A DNA stretch of 64,000 nt from Vitis vinifera (taxonomy: Eukaryota; Streptophyta; Magnoliopsida; Vitales; Vitaceae). The notes beneath the pieces were generated by a model. It ran no database searches. It had not been told where the DNA came from and was given only the letters and a program-made list of their open reading frames with translations. The DNA lies in assembly GCF_030704535.1 (NCBI RefSeq), contig NC_081820.1, positions 3,488,501 through 3,552,500 on the forward strand, given 5' to 3'. Of the stretch, positions 22,492 to 32,379 are shown piece by piece; positions within the stretch are counted from its first letter, which is position 1; every line of letters begins with the position of its first letter. A program made the position numbers and the translations under genes.

Positions 22492-23809
22492 AATGCCGCT
22501 GCTAGGGACGAATCATCCATGTATTTTTATTTAGAAATCAAAAACCAAATTTGCAACTATTGCAATACATGTTGATGACTTAAATCTTGTTAGGACTTCT
22601 AAAGAGATCACAAGAACAACAAGTTTTTTGAAAAAGGAATTTGAGATGAAAAATCTTGGAATTTTTTTTTGTCTCAGCCTACAAATTAAGCATTTTCCAA
22701 ATGTAGTTTTAGTACATCAATCAACATACATTAAGAAAAATTTGAAGCATTTTTATATGGATAAAGTGCATCCTTTAAGTTCTCCAATGGTTATCCGATC
22801 ACTTGGCATAAAAAAAGACCAATTTCATCCTTGCGAAAAAGATGAAGAATTACTTAGTCTTGAAGTACCATATCTTAGTGTTATTGGTGCACTTATGTAT
22901 CTTGCCAATTGTACACCCCGAGACATTGCTTTGTCTATCCATTTATTATCACGATGTAGTTTTACTCCAACTCGAAGACATTAGAATGATATCAAACATA
23001 TGTTCCGCTATTTTTGCGAAACTACAAATATGGGTCTATTTTACTCAAGGGAATCAAATATACCATTGCTTGGATATGTAGATGCAGAATACCTTTCAGA
23101 TGCACATAAAGTTAGGTCACAAATAAGGTATGTGTTTAATTGTAATGGTACTACTATTTCATGGAGATCTATTAAGCAAACAATGATAGCCACATAATCA
23201 AATCATTTAAAAATATTTGCAATTCATGAAGCAAGTCATGAATGTATATAGCTAAGATGTATGATCCAACATACTTGGAAATCATATGGACTCTTCTCCG
23301 TCTAAGGAAACCTAATAATATTATTTGAAGATAATGTTGCATAAATTGCACAAATAAAAGGGGGTTATATTAAAAGAGATAGAACTAAAAACTTTTCACC
23401 AAAATTCTTTCACACATGAACTCCAAAAGAGTGGTGAAATTGGTGTTCAACAAATATGCTTAAGTGATAATCTAGAAAATTTATTCACAAAGTCATTGCC
23501 AACCTCAACATTCAAGAAGTTAATACACAAGATTGGAATGTGTCAACTCAAGGATATTGACATAAGGGGGAATATGCTTATAAAAGAATGTTAGTGTACT
23601 ATACTCTTTTTTTTCTTTTGTCTAAGTTTTATTCCACTAGGTTTTACTGATAAGGTTTTTAATGAGGCAGTCCTAACAGATCAAGAATAACTTAAAGTAT
23701 AAGAATGTTGTACTTTTTTTTTCCTTTGATAGTTTTTCCCATAGAGTTTTTTACTAGCAAGGTTTTAATGAGACATATTCTTTTAATATGGTGGTTATCT
23801 AAGGGGGAG

Positions 23810-24362
23810 TGTTGTAAATAAGTGGTGAATGACCACATTGAAAGAAATAGGGATAACTGATTAAAAGGGACAAAATCTTCTCCACTTTGGAAAACTAACC
23901 CTTCATATTTTTTCAACCTAAAAAAAAATACTCATTTTGGACAAAAATCCCCTCTTTTTTTTATTTATTTTTATTTTTTTATTTTTGCAAAAGCAACCCT
24001 TTCTTTTAAAACATATATGTAAATAATGAAATTATTGAAGGGTATTATATAAAAAATGGGTTACTCTTCAAGTTCCAAAATGGGGGAGGATGGTTTTACA
24101 AATTTGGGATGTTTTCATCCCCTTTAATCAATTTATCCAAAGAAATATTGAAGTTCATTTATGAACTTCCATTTGCTCATCTTAAAGATGAGTAATGAGA
24201 GTTCATATGGTGAAGCCTATATAAAAGGCTTCTCATACCTTGGGTAAGGACTATTCTCCAAGTAAAAAAGTCATTTGATATTCTTTCTCTCATTCTTTTT
24301 TTCTCTCATCTAAATCCTCTTTACAATTTATATTTCGTTATCTTGTTTTTCATTTTATAACA
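23810..24362 (+). repeat. 3' LTR of the nested copia, interrupted by a MITE
   Basis: Matches the 5' LTR except for the 289-bp insertion plus a 9-bp duplication at 23841-24147. Confidence 0.8.
23850..24138. mobile_element. MULE-type MITE, 289 bp, 9-bp TSD
   Basis: Flanked by a perfect 9-bp duplication AAAGAAATA (23841-23849 and 24139-24147). Terminal inverted repeats of about 20 bases: GGGATAACTGATTAAAAGGG and, for the right end read in reverse, GGATAAATTGATTAAAGGGG. There is no coding capacity. The 5' LTR of the same copia provides the empty site. A 9-bp duplication is the mark of Mutator-like elements. Confidence 0.8.
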
Positions 24363-24367
24363 ATTTT

Positions 24368-24850
24368 TATATTTTATTAGTTTCGGAAAAAGTTTTAAAT
24401 GGCCCAATCATATATATAGTATATAATTAATATATGTCACTTAAAATATCTAAGGACAAGTTGCGTTGGTGGTTAGAGTTTGTGTTTTGCATACCCTCGA
24501 TCATGGGATCACGATCAACCATATATACATTTACCTCCAAGTCATTCCTAATAGATCACAATCAACCATACTATACACCCTAACATTGATTATAGAAAAC
24601 ACGTTCATATTTTAATTATTTTCAATTGTTTTTATTTATTTTTTAACGATTATTTTAAACATAATTATATAAATATGGAGAATGATTAAAAATAAAATAC
24701 CATATGTAAAAGTTATTTTTAAATCATATTTTAAAACATAGAAAATAGATTAAAAATATTTCATGTTTCTAAATAAACTTTTGTTCTACAAAACATTAGA
24801 GAAAAGTTTTCAAAAACTATTTTCAAAAACAATTTCCAAACAAAGTCTTA
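24368..24850. other. AT-rich intergenic DNA
   Basis: No gene. The part after 24600 resembles other (TTTGTTTGG/CCAAACA)-bounded, AT-rich MITE-like repeats in the window (26770-27170, 56510-56930) but its ends are not well defined. Confidence 0.4.
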
Positions 24851-25082
24851 GGCCATGTTTGGTAATTGTTTTTAAAAATAGTTCTGAAAAGTAATTTTTA
24901 AAAAGTATTCTCTGATTTTTATTAAACAAATGTCTCTTTGATAATTTACAATATTTTTAGCCTATTTTCTATGTTTTTTTACTACGTTTCAAAAACAACT
25001 TTTATATGTAGTGCTTTTTATTTTTATTTTTTAATTTTAAAAAACAAAAAATTGTTTTCGAAAACAATTACCAAAAACGGCC
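24851..25082. mobile_element. MITE-like element, 232 bp
   Basis: Ends are inverted repeats: GGCCATGTTTGGTAATTGTT on the left and GGCCGTTTTTGGTAATTGTT for the right end read in reverse. The flanks are TTA on the left and TAA on the right, so TA is duplicated or is part of a longer palindromic end. No coding sequence. Confidence 0.65.
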
Positions 25083-25099
25083 TAAATATTTGTTTTTTT

Positions 25100-25370
25100 C
25101 CCCATGAAGTCCAAGTGTAGTGTATTACAATGGAAGAATTAGCTCACGCTCCATTTCGTTACGAAGAAGTTATATAGTTTGAATTGGAACCATCTCTAGC
25201 TAGTGCATTGGTTTACATGTAAAAAAAAAATGTGAACGACCTCATAAATCAAGAGAAAATTTCACTTCAATCAATGAAAAAAATGTCATCTCTTGGAATA
25301 TGATAACCTCAGGTTATGGAATGCATGGAGATCAGAAAATGTATTGCAATAGAAATCCCCAACACAGAGC
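25100..25370 (+). pseudogene. PPR-like relic 1 (upstream of LTP-B)
   Basis: A short stretch near 25262-25334 reads as the end of a pentatricopeptide repeat of the PLS type (INEKNVISWNMITSGYGMHG). It lacks a start, upstream repeats and any E/DYW domain. Sequence from about 25095 onward is repeated at 27895-28190, so the relic was carried along when the LTP-B/LTP-C unit duplicated. Assignment rests on one motif. Confidence 0.5.
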
Positions 25371-26010
25371 AATCAAGTCATCCAAAAATCCACCAAGTTA
25401 GATTTTTATCTGGTGAAGCTCATTGTGACTGAACTGTTGGATGACGACTTTTCCTTTGTGTATAATCAAGTGGAAATCAACCAAGAAACAAGTTCATCAG
25501 GACTAAGTTTTTGCCATATAGGGTAAAATCACAGTGCAAAGTTCAAAGTATAACCAGTACATCTTACTGTTTGTCTACCCAAGATGGATTGAATGCCCAA
25601 GATATTTTTTTATTGTTTTCAGGTTTTCTTGTACAAGGCACATACCAGACAAACTCTGATAGATTTTCCTAATAATCCCGTCAAGTACTCAATACACATA
25701 ATGGAAAAATAACCGAAACATAAGCACCCAAGTCACTGGCTTGGGTCCCATGGCGCATTTGGCTTCAATTATGGGACATCTAATTAGGACCTATTTCCCC
25801 ACAAAGAATACATTTTGAATGTTCTTCAAATTAATAATTGCAAGAAAATGACATCCTCTACCATGTTGACGGGATCCAACCAACCCAAAACTAAAAAAGT
25901 AATACACATATTGTATCCTCAGCTTAACCCCAATAACCTAAGTTTTGTGGATGGCAATAGACTTCATGCTCATAGTAATGGACACGGCCACTTGAGTACC
26001 CAACTCATTT

Positions 26011-26018
26011 CTATAAAT
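26011..26018 (+). promoter_or_regulatory. TATA box of LTP-B
   Basis: CTATAAAT in the same conserved CATTTCTATA context as the other LTP-like genes, about 45 bases before the start codon. Confidence 0.7.
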
Positions 26019-26059
26019 TTCAGCTGCTTCTCAATGTTTTGTGATTGTGTGGGCAAAAA

Positions 26060-26506
26060 ATGATGAGAAGCATGAGGGCAGTTCTGGTGCTGGTGGTTTC
26101 AGTCTTAGTATGCATCTGGGGGAATATTCACTTGGCGAGCGCAGACATGAGCCCCACCGAGTGCAAAGAGGAGAGGAAACTCGCTGGTAACGCGTGCCGG
26201 CCAATGCTCTATGGGCAAAACCCATCTGCAAACTGCTGCCAGCGTATTCGAGTTACCCATGTTGAGTGTATATGCCCCTATGTCTCTCCCAAGGTCGCTT
26301 CCATCGTTCGAGCCTATGGTCTTAACAAGCTCATTAAGAAAATTGAAGGGTGTGGAAGGGCAATTCCTCACAATTTCAAGTGTGGGAGTAAGTTCTCTAT
26401 GCCTTTTTTCATATTTTGGAGGCCATTGATGATAGATCATGATGGTTAATATCATTGTTTTTGATTAACTTGATTGTTGCTTTCTGCAGGTATCACTACT
26501 CCATGA
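26060..26506 (+). CDS. LTP-B: lipid-transfer-like secreted protein
   Basis: Exons 26060-26387 and 26490-26506 (102-base GT-AG intron) give 114 residues. The start is ATG 26060, first of a tandem ATGATG also present in LTP-D. A signal peptide of about 28 residues ends in ASA. The mature part has the eight cysteines spaced C-x10-C-x12-CC-x9-CxC-x25-C-x9-C, a basic C-terminal region and the end KCGSITTP. Family knowledge: cysteine pairs 1-6, 2-3, 4-7 and 5-8 type disulphides around a lipid-binding cavity; a specific role cannot be given. It is the most diverged of the four copies (for example GLNKLIKKIEG). A polyadenylation signal AATAAA follows near 26645. The unit containing it was duplicated in tandem to give LTP-C. 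Confidence 0.88.
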
Positions 26507-26699
26507 GGAAGAAACCCTACTCTGTTTAATATGAATATCGTTTGAGTTACCATGTTGAAATACTGAGTGTCAGTCCTACTCTTGCCATGTTTGTGAGTCG
26601 AATATCTCCTTGTGCTCCTGTTGTGCTAGTATGACTTTACTATGAATAAAACTAGAGAGAATAGCATGTTTCTTGTATTTTCTATTGGTGGATATATTG

Positions 26700-27890
26700 T
26701 TAGTCTATTACCAAATAACTTTGACTTTTTAAAATCAAATTGATGGATTATGATATGGAAATTTTAAAGTCTCTTTGAAAACTATTTTTGAGAATAGTTT
26801 TTTATTGTTTAAAACATAAAAATAGGAAAACATGTTTGACAACTAAAAAACTGTTTTCGTTAAAAATAAAAAATAAAGTGTTTTCAGATAACATTTTTTA
26901 ATTGATTTTAGTTATTTTTACTTATTTTTTGAGAATTGTTTTTAAAAATAATTATACAAAGATGTAAAATGATTTTTTTTTTTAAAATCACTAGATATAA
27001 AAATCATTTTTAAAATATATTTAAAAATATTGAAAATAAGTTAAAAAAAATTTCAAGTTTTCAAACAGACTTTTGTTTTATAAAACATTAGAGAATGATT
27101 GTCAAAAACTATTCTCAAAAAGCGTTTTTCATAAATATTTCAAAAAATAGTTACCAAATAAGACCTTAACTTTTTAATTACTTATAACATTAAAATTTTA
27201 GTTTTTAATTAGATTAACTTATGTTATAAGTTAAAGGAGAGTTTTATTCCAAACAAAAAAAAGGTATTTTTCTATCTTCTCTATGAAAGTTCTTTTTTCT
27301 TAAATCATAAGTTGTTTAGCAAAATTATTCAAACTTCTATAAGTCTCTCATTGAACTTCAAAAAAAAAAAAAACAAAATAAAAGAAAAAGGTGACTTATA
27401 AAAACCCATATTAAGGTTTATTAACCATAAGGAATTCATGCTAAAGTTTTATTCAACATATGGAACTCAAGCTAACTTCCATATTAAGGTTTTTTCTACG
27501 TTTGTAAACCCTTTTTTATAAATAAAATTAATTAAACATATATAAAAGTTTTTATTGAACTTTAAAAAAAATTCTTGATTTATCAAAAGTCAATTTAAAT
27601 AGTATACTACTTACATGCATGAAAAAAAAAATGGTGAAACTTTGGTATTACCAAAAGTAAACTTAACATGGTCAGTAAGAACATTGCTTTGATGGAACAT
27701 TCATTAATAGCTTTTGGTCTTCACTGTTGGGCCTAGCTCACTGCTGGGTTTGATGAGTTCCTACTGGCGAGAGAATTGAGTTTTAGGACATTGGCAGGGG
27801 GCGTCAAGCTTTTTTGCTGTATTAGAAAGTAAATGATTTGCATAGTTTGGAGGTGAAAAAAGCAATTGGGTGTTCCCATGGTGCTTAAAT
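26700..27890. other. AT-rich repeats between LTP-B and LTP-C
   Basis: No gene. 26770-27170 is a MITE-like AT-rich segment with inverted-repeat-like ends. 27260-27640 resembles 32640-32830 downstream of LTP-C and, reversed, 48660-49010, so it is a dispersed repeat or ancestral LTP downstream DNA. Nothing recognisable in 27690-27890. Confidence 0.45.
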
Positions 27891-27894
27891 CTTC

Positions 27895-28190
27895 ATTTTT
27901 TCCCCATGAATTCCAAGTGTAGTGTAGTACCATTGAAGAAGCTCACATTCAATTTCGCAGTGAAGAAGTTATTTAGTTTGAATTGGACTCATCTCTGGCA
28001 AGGGCATTTGTTTACATGTATTAAAAAATGTTGGCAACCTGATAAATCAATAGAAAATTTCAATTCAATCAATGAAAGAGATGTCATCTCTTGGAATATG
28101 ATGACCTCAGGTTATGAAATTGATGGAGATGAGAAAATGTGCAATAGAAATTCCCCAACCAGTGCAATCAAGTCATCCAACAATTTACCA
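27895..28190 (+). pseudogene. PPR-like relic 2 (upstream of LTP-C)
   Basis: Open frame 27870-28196 carries a PPR-like segment (SINERDVISWNMMTSGYEIDG, about 28064-28126) in the same setting as relic 1. There is no Met start or repeat array; not functional. Confidence 0.5.
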
Positions 28191-28307
28191 AGTTAGATTT
28201 TTATCACTTATTGAAAGCTCATTGTGACTGAACTATTGGCTGACGACCTTTCCTCTCTGTTCAACTAAGTGGAAATCAACCAAGAAACAATTTCATCAAG
28301 ACTAAAT

Positions 28308-28467
28308 TGTTAGAATTTGGTAATTCGAATTCTATTTGGTCCGATCTGAAAAGTTCGGGTGTGACATATATAATGAAACTATAATTATGAGATTTTTGGG
28401 GGGTTTGTGGTTGACCCAATTTTATAGTTTGGACTTACTTTGTTAATTACTCTCACATATCTATCTA

Positions 28468-28520
<53 letters not shown>

Positions 28521-28644
28521 TTAGGATTATGATGATTATGCTGCTGCCATAGCCACTCACACCTTTCCCCTCTTATCCTAATATTTTAATATGGTGGATT
28601 TCCTTCTCCTTTATCCAAGATTTTCCCATTTAGGGTTTTCCACA
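28308..28644. mobile_element. 337-bp insertion, LTR-fragment-like
   Basis: Absent from the equivalent place upstream of LTP-B (near 25505). Begins TGTTAGAATTTGG, ends GGTTTTCCACA, and holds a (TA)n run at about 28471-28517. The TG...CA ends and the CCATTTAGGGTTTTCCACA ending resemble copia LTRs, so a solo LTR or LTR fragment is likely. Flanks resemble each other (CTAA/TAA) but no clean duplication is visible. Confidence 0.5.
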
Positions 28645-29179
28645 TAAGTTTTTGCCAAAACTACATTGCAAGTTCAAAGTATTACTAGTACATCTTACTG
28701 TTCGTCTACCCGAGATGGATTGAATTCCCAATATTTTTTATTGCTTTCAGGTTCTCTTGTGCAGGGTGCATACCAGAAGAGCTCTGATAGATTTTCCTAA
28801 TAATCTAGTCAAAGCACTGATCAATACACATAATGAAAAAAATAAGCGAAACGTAAGCATGAGTTCCTTCAGAAACCTCACCAAGTCACTGGCTTGGGTC
28901 CCATAGAGCATTTATCTGGAATTTTGGAACAGAATTAACCACGACCTAACGCATTGACATAAATTTTCCCACAAAGAATACACTTGGAATGTTCTTCAAA
29001 GTGATAATTGTAAGAAAATGGCATCCTCCACCATGTTGATGGGCTCCAACCAACCCAAAACTAAAAAAGCAATACACATTGTATCTTCGGCTTAACCCCA
29101 ATAACACATATTGTAAGAAAATGCCATAGACTTTGTGCACAAAGGAATGGACACGGCCACTTGGGTACTCAACTCATTT

Positions 29180-29188
29180 CTATATATT
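29180..29188 (+). promoter_or_regulatory. TATA box of LTP-C
   Basis: CTATATATT about 43 bases before the former start codon at 29231; conserved with the other copies. Confidence 0.65.
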
Positions 29189-29258
29189 TCAGCTGCTCCT
29201 CAGGAATGTTTTGAACTAGTGGGGAAAAAAATGACGAGAAGCATGAGGCGGTTCTGGT

Positions 29259-29478
29259 TGATAGACAAACACCCATGTCAGTAGCTGATTCTTCTCCTCC
29301 ATAACAGATGCGGTTATGCTGAGTCTTCTCTAACAGATGCTGTTATGCTGAGTTAGAAAGTGGTTAGATTAGTTAGATGCTGTAATATATATATATATAG
29401 CTATTGATGTACTGTACAATCATGCAGTGAATAGAATAAACTCCTTATTCTTGCTAAATCCGTGCCTGAGCACTTTCA
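29259..29478 (+). repeat. 5' LTR of the LTP-C copia
   Basis: 220 bases. Contains two copies of a 22-base repeat (29303-29324 and 29332-29353), a TATA region near 29383-29400 and AATAAA near 29436. Confidence 0.9.
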
Positions 29479-29492
29479 TGGTATCAGAGCCA
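29479..29492 (+). promoter_or_regulatory. primer binding site, tRNA-iMet
   Basis: TGGTATCAGAGCCA directly after the 5' LTR. Confidence 0.92.
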
Positions 29493-29625
29493 TAGGCTCC
29501 TGAATTTTTTTTTTCTATGATTTCTCTCCCAGCAAGACAATTAAGAAATCTCCAGCAACACTTTCTGTTGCAACTTTCTTCTGATCTTTGCTTACTCACT
29601 TCAAGAACATTCTGTACCTACTCCG

Positions 29626-31725
29626 ATGGCTTCATCAACACAGACCATGCCGGAGATTGTCTCTTCTCAGGTAACCCCTACCCTGAACATGAGCATGTTG
29701 AATCATCCTCTTCCTATCAAACTAGATAGAGATAATCGTATCCTTTGGCATACACAAATGGAAAATGTGATATATGCCAATGGATTTGAGGACCATATTG
29801 AAGGTCTGAGACCATGTCCTCCAAAAACAATATCCACCGGTGAAGTGAACCCAGATTTTCTGGTTTGGAGGAGATATGACCGTATGATCCTGAGTTGGAT
29901 CTACTCCTCTCTCACCCCAGATGTTATGGGTCAAATTGTTGGGCTACAAACATCCCATGAAGCATGGACGGCCCTCCAACGAAGCTTTTCTGCTTCCACC
30001 AAAGCAAGAACAATGCAGTTGAGACTTGCTTTTCAAACAACCAAAAAAGGCTCTCTCACCATGATGGAATACATCCAAAAACTCAAACACATCTCTGATA
30101 GTCTGGCAGCTATTGGAGAACCAGTGCCAGAAAAGGATCAAATCCTTCAATTACTGAGTGGACTAGGGGCTGAATACAACCCCATCGTGGCTTCTCTCAC
30201 TGCTAGAGATGATGACATTCAGCTTCATGCAGTACATAGCATCCTTTTGACTCATGAATAGAGGCTGCATCTTCAAACCACGGCTACTGAAGAAGACCTC
30301 CTCATTGCCAATTTTGCAACTCATAACAGACCACGAAGGTCACAGTCCAACAAACCCTCTCAAGGGAAACCACCTCAGTCGTTCATGCCAACCATACGAC
30401 CTGACACTCTTCCAGATTCACGGCAGCAATATCCTTAAGGATATCGCCCTAACCGATTCAACAATAATCGATCCCGGACAAATAACCGACCACAGTGTCA
30501 GTTATGTGGCAAGTTTGGGCACATGGTCCTCTCTTGTTATCGCAGATTTGATGTGAATTATCAAGGGCCACGTGCACCAGCCTCATCAACCTCTCAAATT
30601 GGTCTCACTCCTCCTGCTCAAGCTATGATGGCAGCACCTTCCCCAGCATCAATGGACTCTTGGTTTTTGGATTCAGGCGCCACCCACCATCTCTCCCACA
30701 CGGCTGCTAATATCCACAATGGTACTCCCTACAATGGTACTGACTCTGTGATGGTTGGCAATGGTAAGTCTCTACCCATAACCCAAGTTGGTCATTCCTT
30801 TCTCCACACTTCTGCCAAACCCTTTGTCTTACATAATGTGCTCCATGTTCCACAACTCACTTCAAATCTCATCAGTGTGTCAAAATTTTGTACTGACAAT
30901 AATACCATTCTGGAATTTCATCCTTCTTCGTTTTTTGTCAAGGACAAGGACACCAAAGTGACTCTCCTCCAAGGCCAACTTGAACGTGGACTCTACAAGT
31001 TTCCTACCTCATCTATCAGTTCACCTACTGCCAGTCCTAAACATCAAGTATTTCTCACAAAAACTCAGCCCACTACTATGTTGTGGCATCAACGATTTGG
31101 CCACCCTTCTGTTGTAATACTTCAGAAAATTTTTCATACATGTAATATTTCACATAACTCAAATAAAACAGTTGATGTTTGCAATGCTTGTTGTTGTGCC
31201 AAAAGTCACAAAGTTCCTTTTTCTTTGTCCACTTCCCGGGCCTCCTCTCCTCTTGAACTCATCCATGCAGACTTGTGGGGACCAGCACCTGTTCCTTCCT
31301 CCACAGGTGCCCGGTATTTTCTGTTGCTCATGGATGATTACTCTAGGTTTGTATGGTTCTATTTGCTCCCCACCAAGGATCAGGTTCACTCCACTTTTGT
31401 CCAATTTAAAACTCTTGTTGAAAACCAATTTCAAAAGACCATTAAATGCCTTCAAACAGATCATGGTGGAGAGTTCATTGCCCTTACCAAATTTTTATCT
31501 CTTCATGGTATACTCCATAGATTTTCCTGCCCTTATACACCTGAACAAAATGGCCGAGTAGAACGCAAAATGCGCCATGTTGTAGAAACCGGGCTCACTC
31601 TTCTTTACACAGCTACCCTTCCATCCAAATTTTGGCCCTATGCTTTCACCACAGTACTCGTCTCTCTGTTGTCCCAAGACCTGTCAGCTTGCGGGGGGAT
31701 GATAGACAAACACCCATGTCAGTAG
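29626..31725 (+). pseudogene. copia gag-PR-INT polyprotein, RT missing
   Basis: A single frame from ATG 29626 is broken only by TAG 30259-30261 and TAA 30436-30438, each one base from a sense codon. Gag is UBN2-like; the zinc knuckle is CQLCGKFGHMVLSC (about 30493-30534); protease is FLDSGATHHL (near 30667). Integrase has LWHQRFGHPS, CNACCCAKSHK, and the DDE residues in HADLWGP, QTDHGGEF and NGRVERK. After FWPYAF the frame runs through a deletion joint and into the 3' LTR, ending at 31725. Catalytic integrase residues are intact but RT and RNase H are entirely deleted. Confidence 0.9.
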
Positions 31726-31934
31726 CTGATTCTTCTCCTCCATAACAGATGCGGTTATGCTGAGTCTTCTCTAACAGATGCTGTTATGCTGAGTTAGAAA
31801 GTGGTTAGATTAGATAGATGGTTAGATTAGTTAGATGCTGTAATATATATATATAGCTATTGATGTACTGTACAATCATGCAGTGAATAGAATAAACTCC
31901 TTATTCTTGCTAAATCCGTGCCTGAGCACTTTCA
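31700..31934 (+). repeat. 3' LTR of the LTP-C copia
   Basis: 235 bases; differs from the 5' LTR by a 17-base duplication of the GGTTAGATTAG region near 31801-31832 and by one fewer TA unit. Confidence 0.9.
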
Positions 31935-32379
31935 CTGGTGCTGGTGGCTGCAGTCTTAGTATGCATTCGGGGGAATAATCACATGGCGAGCGCAGACACG
32001 AGTCCCAGCCAGTGCAAAGAGGAGAGGAACCTGCTGGTTAACGCTTGCAGGCCAGTGCTATACGGACAAAACCCATCCGCAGACTGCTGCCAGCGCGTTC
32101 GAGTGAGCCATGTTGAGTGTGTGTGCCCCTACGTCAGTACCAAGACCGCCGCCATCATTGAAGTCCTTGGTGTTCCCAAAGCGGTTAAGAAAATTGAAGG
32201 GTGTGGAAGGACAGTTCCTCGAAAATTCAAGTGTGGGAGTAAGTTAGCTTTGTTCATATTTTAATTGGAGGCCATTATTGATTAATTGATGATGATGGTT
32301 AATTAATGCACTTGCTCTGGTGATGTAATTGACTTGATTATTGGTTTCTGCAGGTATCACCACTCCATGAGGAAGACAC

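Larger units (their letters stand above)
20491..22515. mobile_element. 2025-bp LTR-like insertion (TG...CA, TSD TCCAT)
   Basis: Starts TGATTACTATC and ends GACGAATCA, flanked by TCCAT at 20486-20490 and 22516-22520. Removing the insert and one duplication rejoins the copia RT frame. The element has a TATA box (CCTATATAAACTC near 21380) followed by a transcribed-leader-like region, no long ORF, and several TGCGAAAT/ATTTCGCA words. Its last 75 bases hold two degraded primer sites for tRNA-Asp (22444-22468 and 22479-22491). It looks like an LTR of a long-LTR, Ty3/gypsy-type family or a small LTR-only derivative. A second copy begins at 62137. Confidence 0.8.
16790..23560 (+). pseudogene. copia polyprotein, degenerate and split by an insertion
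   Basis: Domains in order: gag near 16800-17400 (motif DISGKNYLSWMLD.EI.LDAMNLG), an RG-rich stretch, an intact zinc knuckle CYRCGMKGHWVRTC near 17610-17652, remains of protease near 17960-18120, the gag-pre-integrase region at 18134-18346, integrase at 18516-18947 with the acidic residues in HGDICG, HLDNTDEF and QNGLVES, then a decayed linker, RT from about 20000 to 20490, the 2-kb insertion, and RT again from 22521 (HVDDLNL near 22572) to RNase H-like sequence near 23060-23500. Stops are scattered throughout, so it is an old element. Confidence 0.85.
16284..24362 (+). mobile_element. copia element with ATTTT target duplication, nested insertions
   Basis: LTRs at 16284-16535 and 23810-24362 share the same start and the ending TTTTATAACA. 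The 5-bp duplication ATTTT lies at 16279-16283 and 24363-24367. The 3' LTR follows an AAGGGGGAG polypurine tract. The first LTR dinucleotide has decayed to TA on the 5' side. Two later insertions sit inside: a 2025-bp LTR-like element in the RT (20491-22515) and a 289-bp MITE in the 3' LTR (23850-24138). Without these the element is about 5.7 kb, a normal copia length. Confidence 0.85.
29259..31934 (+). mobile_element. young non-autonomous copia inside LTP-C
   Basis: LTRs 29259-29478 and 31700-31934 begin TGATAGAC and end CACTTTCA; they are identical apart from a 17-base repeat gain in the 3' LTR and a 2-base change in TA number. The 5-bp duplication CTGGT is at 29254-29258 and 31935-31939. 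The primer site TGGTATCAGAGCCA (29479-29492) follows directly; a GGGGGGA purine tract precedes the 3' LTR. The interior (about 2.2 kb) has gag, protease and most of integrase but no RT or RNase H. It must have been mobilised by another copia. RT-less copias are known in grapevine (Vine-1 is the one I recall), but identity cannot be checked here. Confidence 0.92.
29231..32370 (+). pseudogene. LTP-C: lipid-transfer-like pseudogene split by a copia
   Basis: The first 28 bases of the coding exon (29231-29258) are separated from the rest (31940-32238, then exon 32354-32370 after a 115-base intron) by a 2676-bp retrotransposon flanked by CTGGT. The 3' part keeps all eight cysteines and the KCGSITTP end, so it was a normal family member. 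Independently of the insertion, the signal-peptide region has one base fewer than LTP-B just after the internal ATG (29245), which puts the downstream cysteines out of frame with any upstream Met. No in-frame signal peptide start survives. Downstream sequence and polyadenylation signal (near 32513) match LTP-B. Confidence 0.85.

Noticed and set aside
31172-31561. 129-codon alternative frame in the young copia
   Set aside because: Shadow of the integrase frame, which has DDE and zinc-binding motifs.
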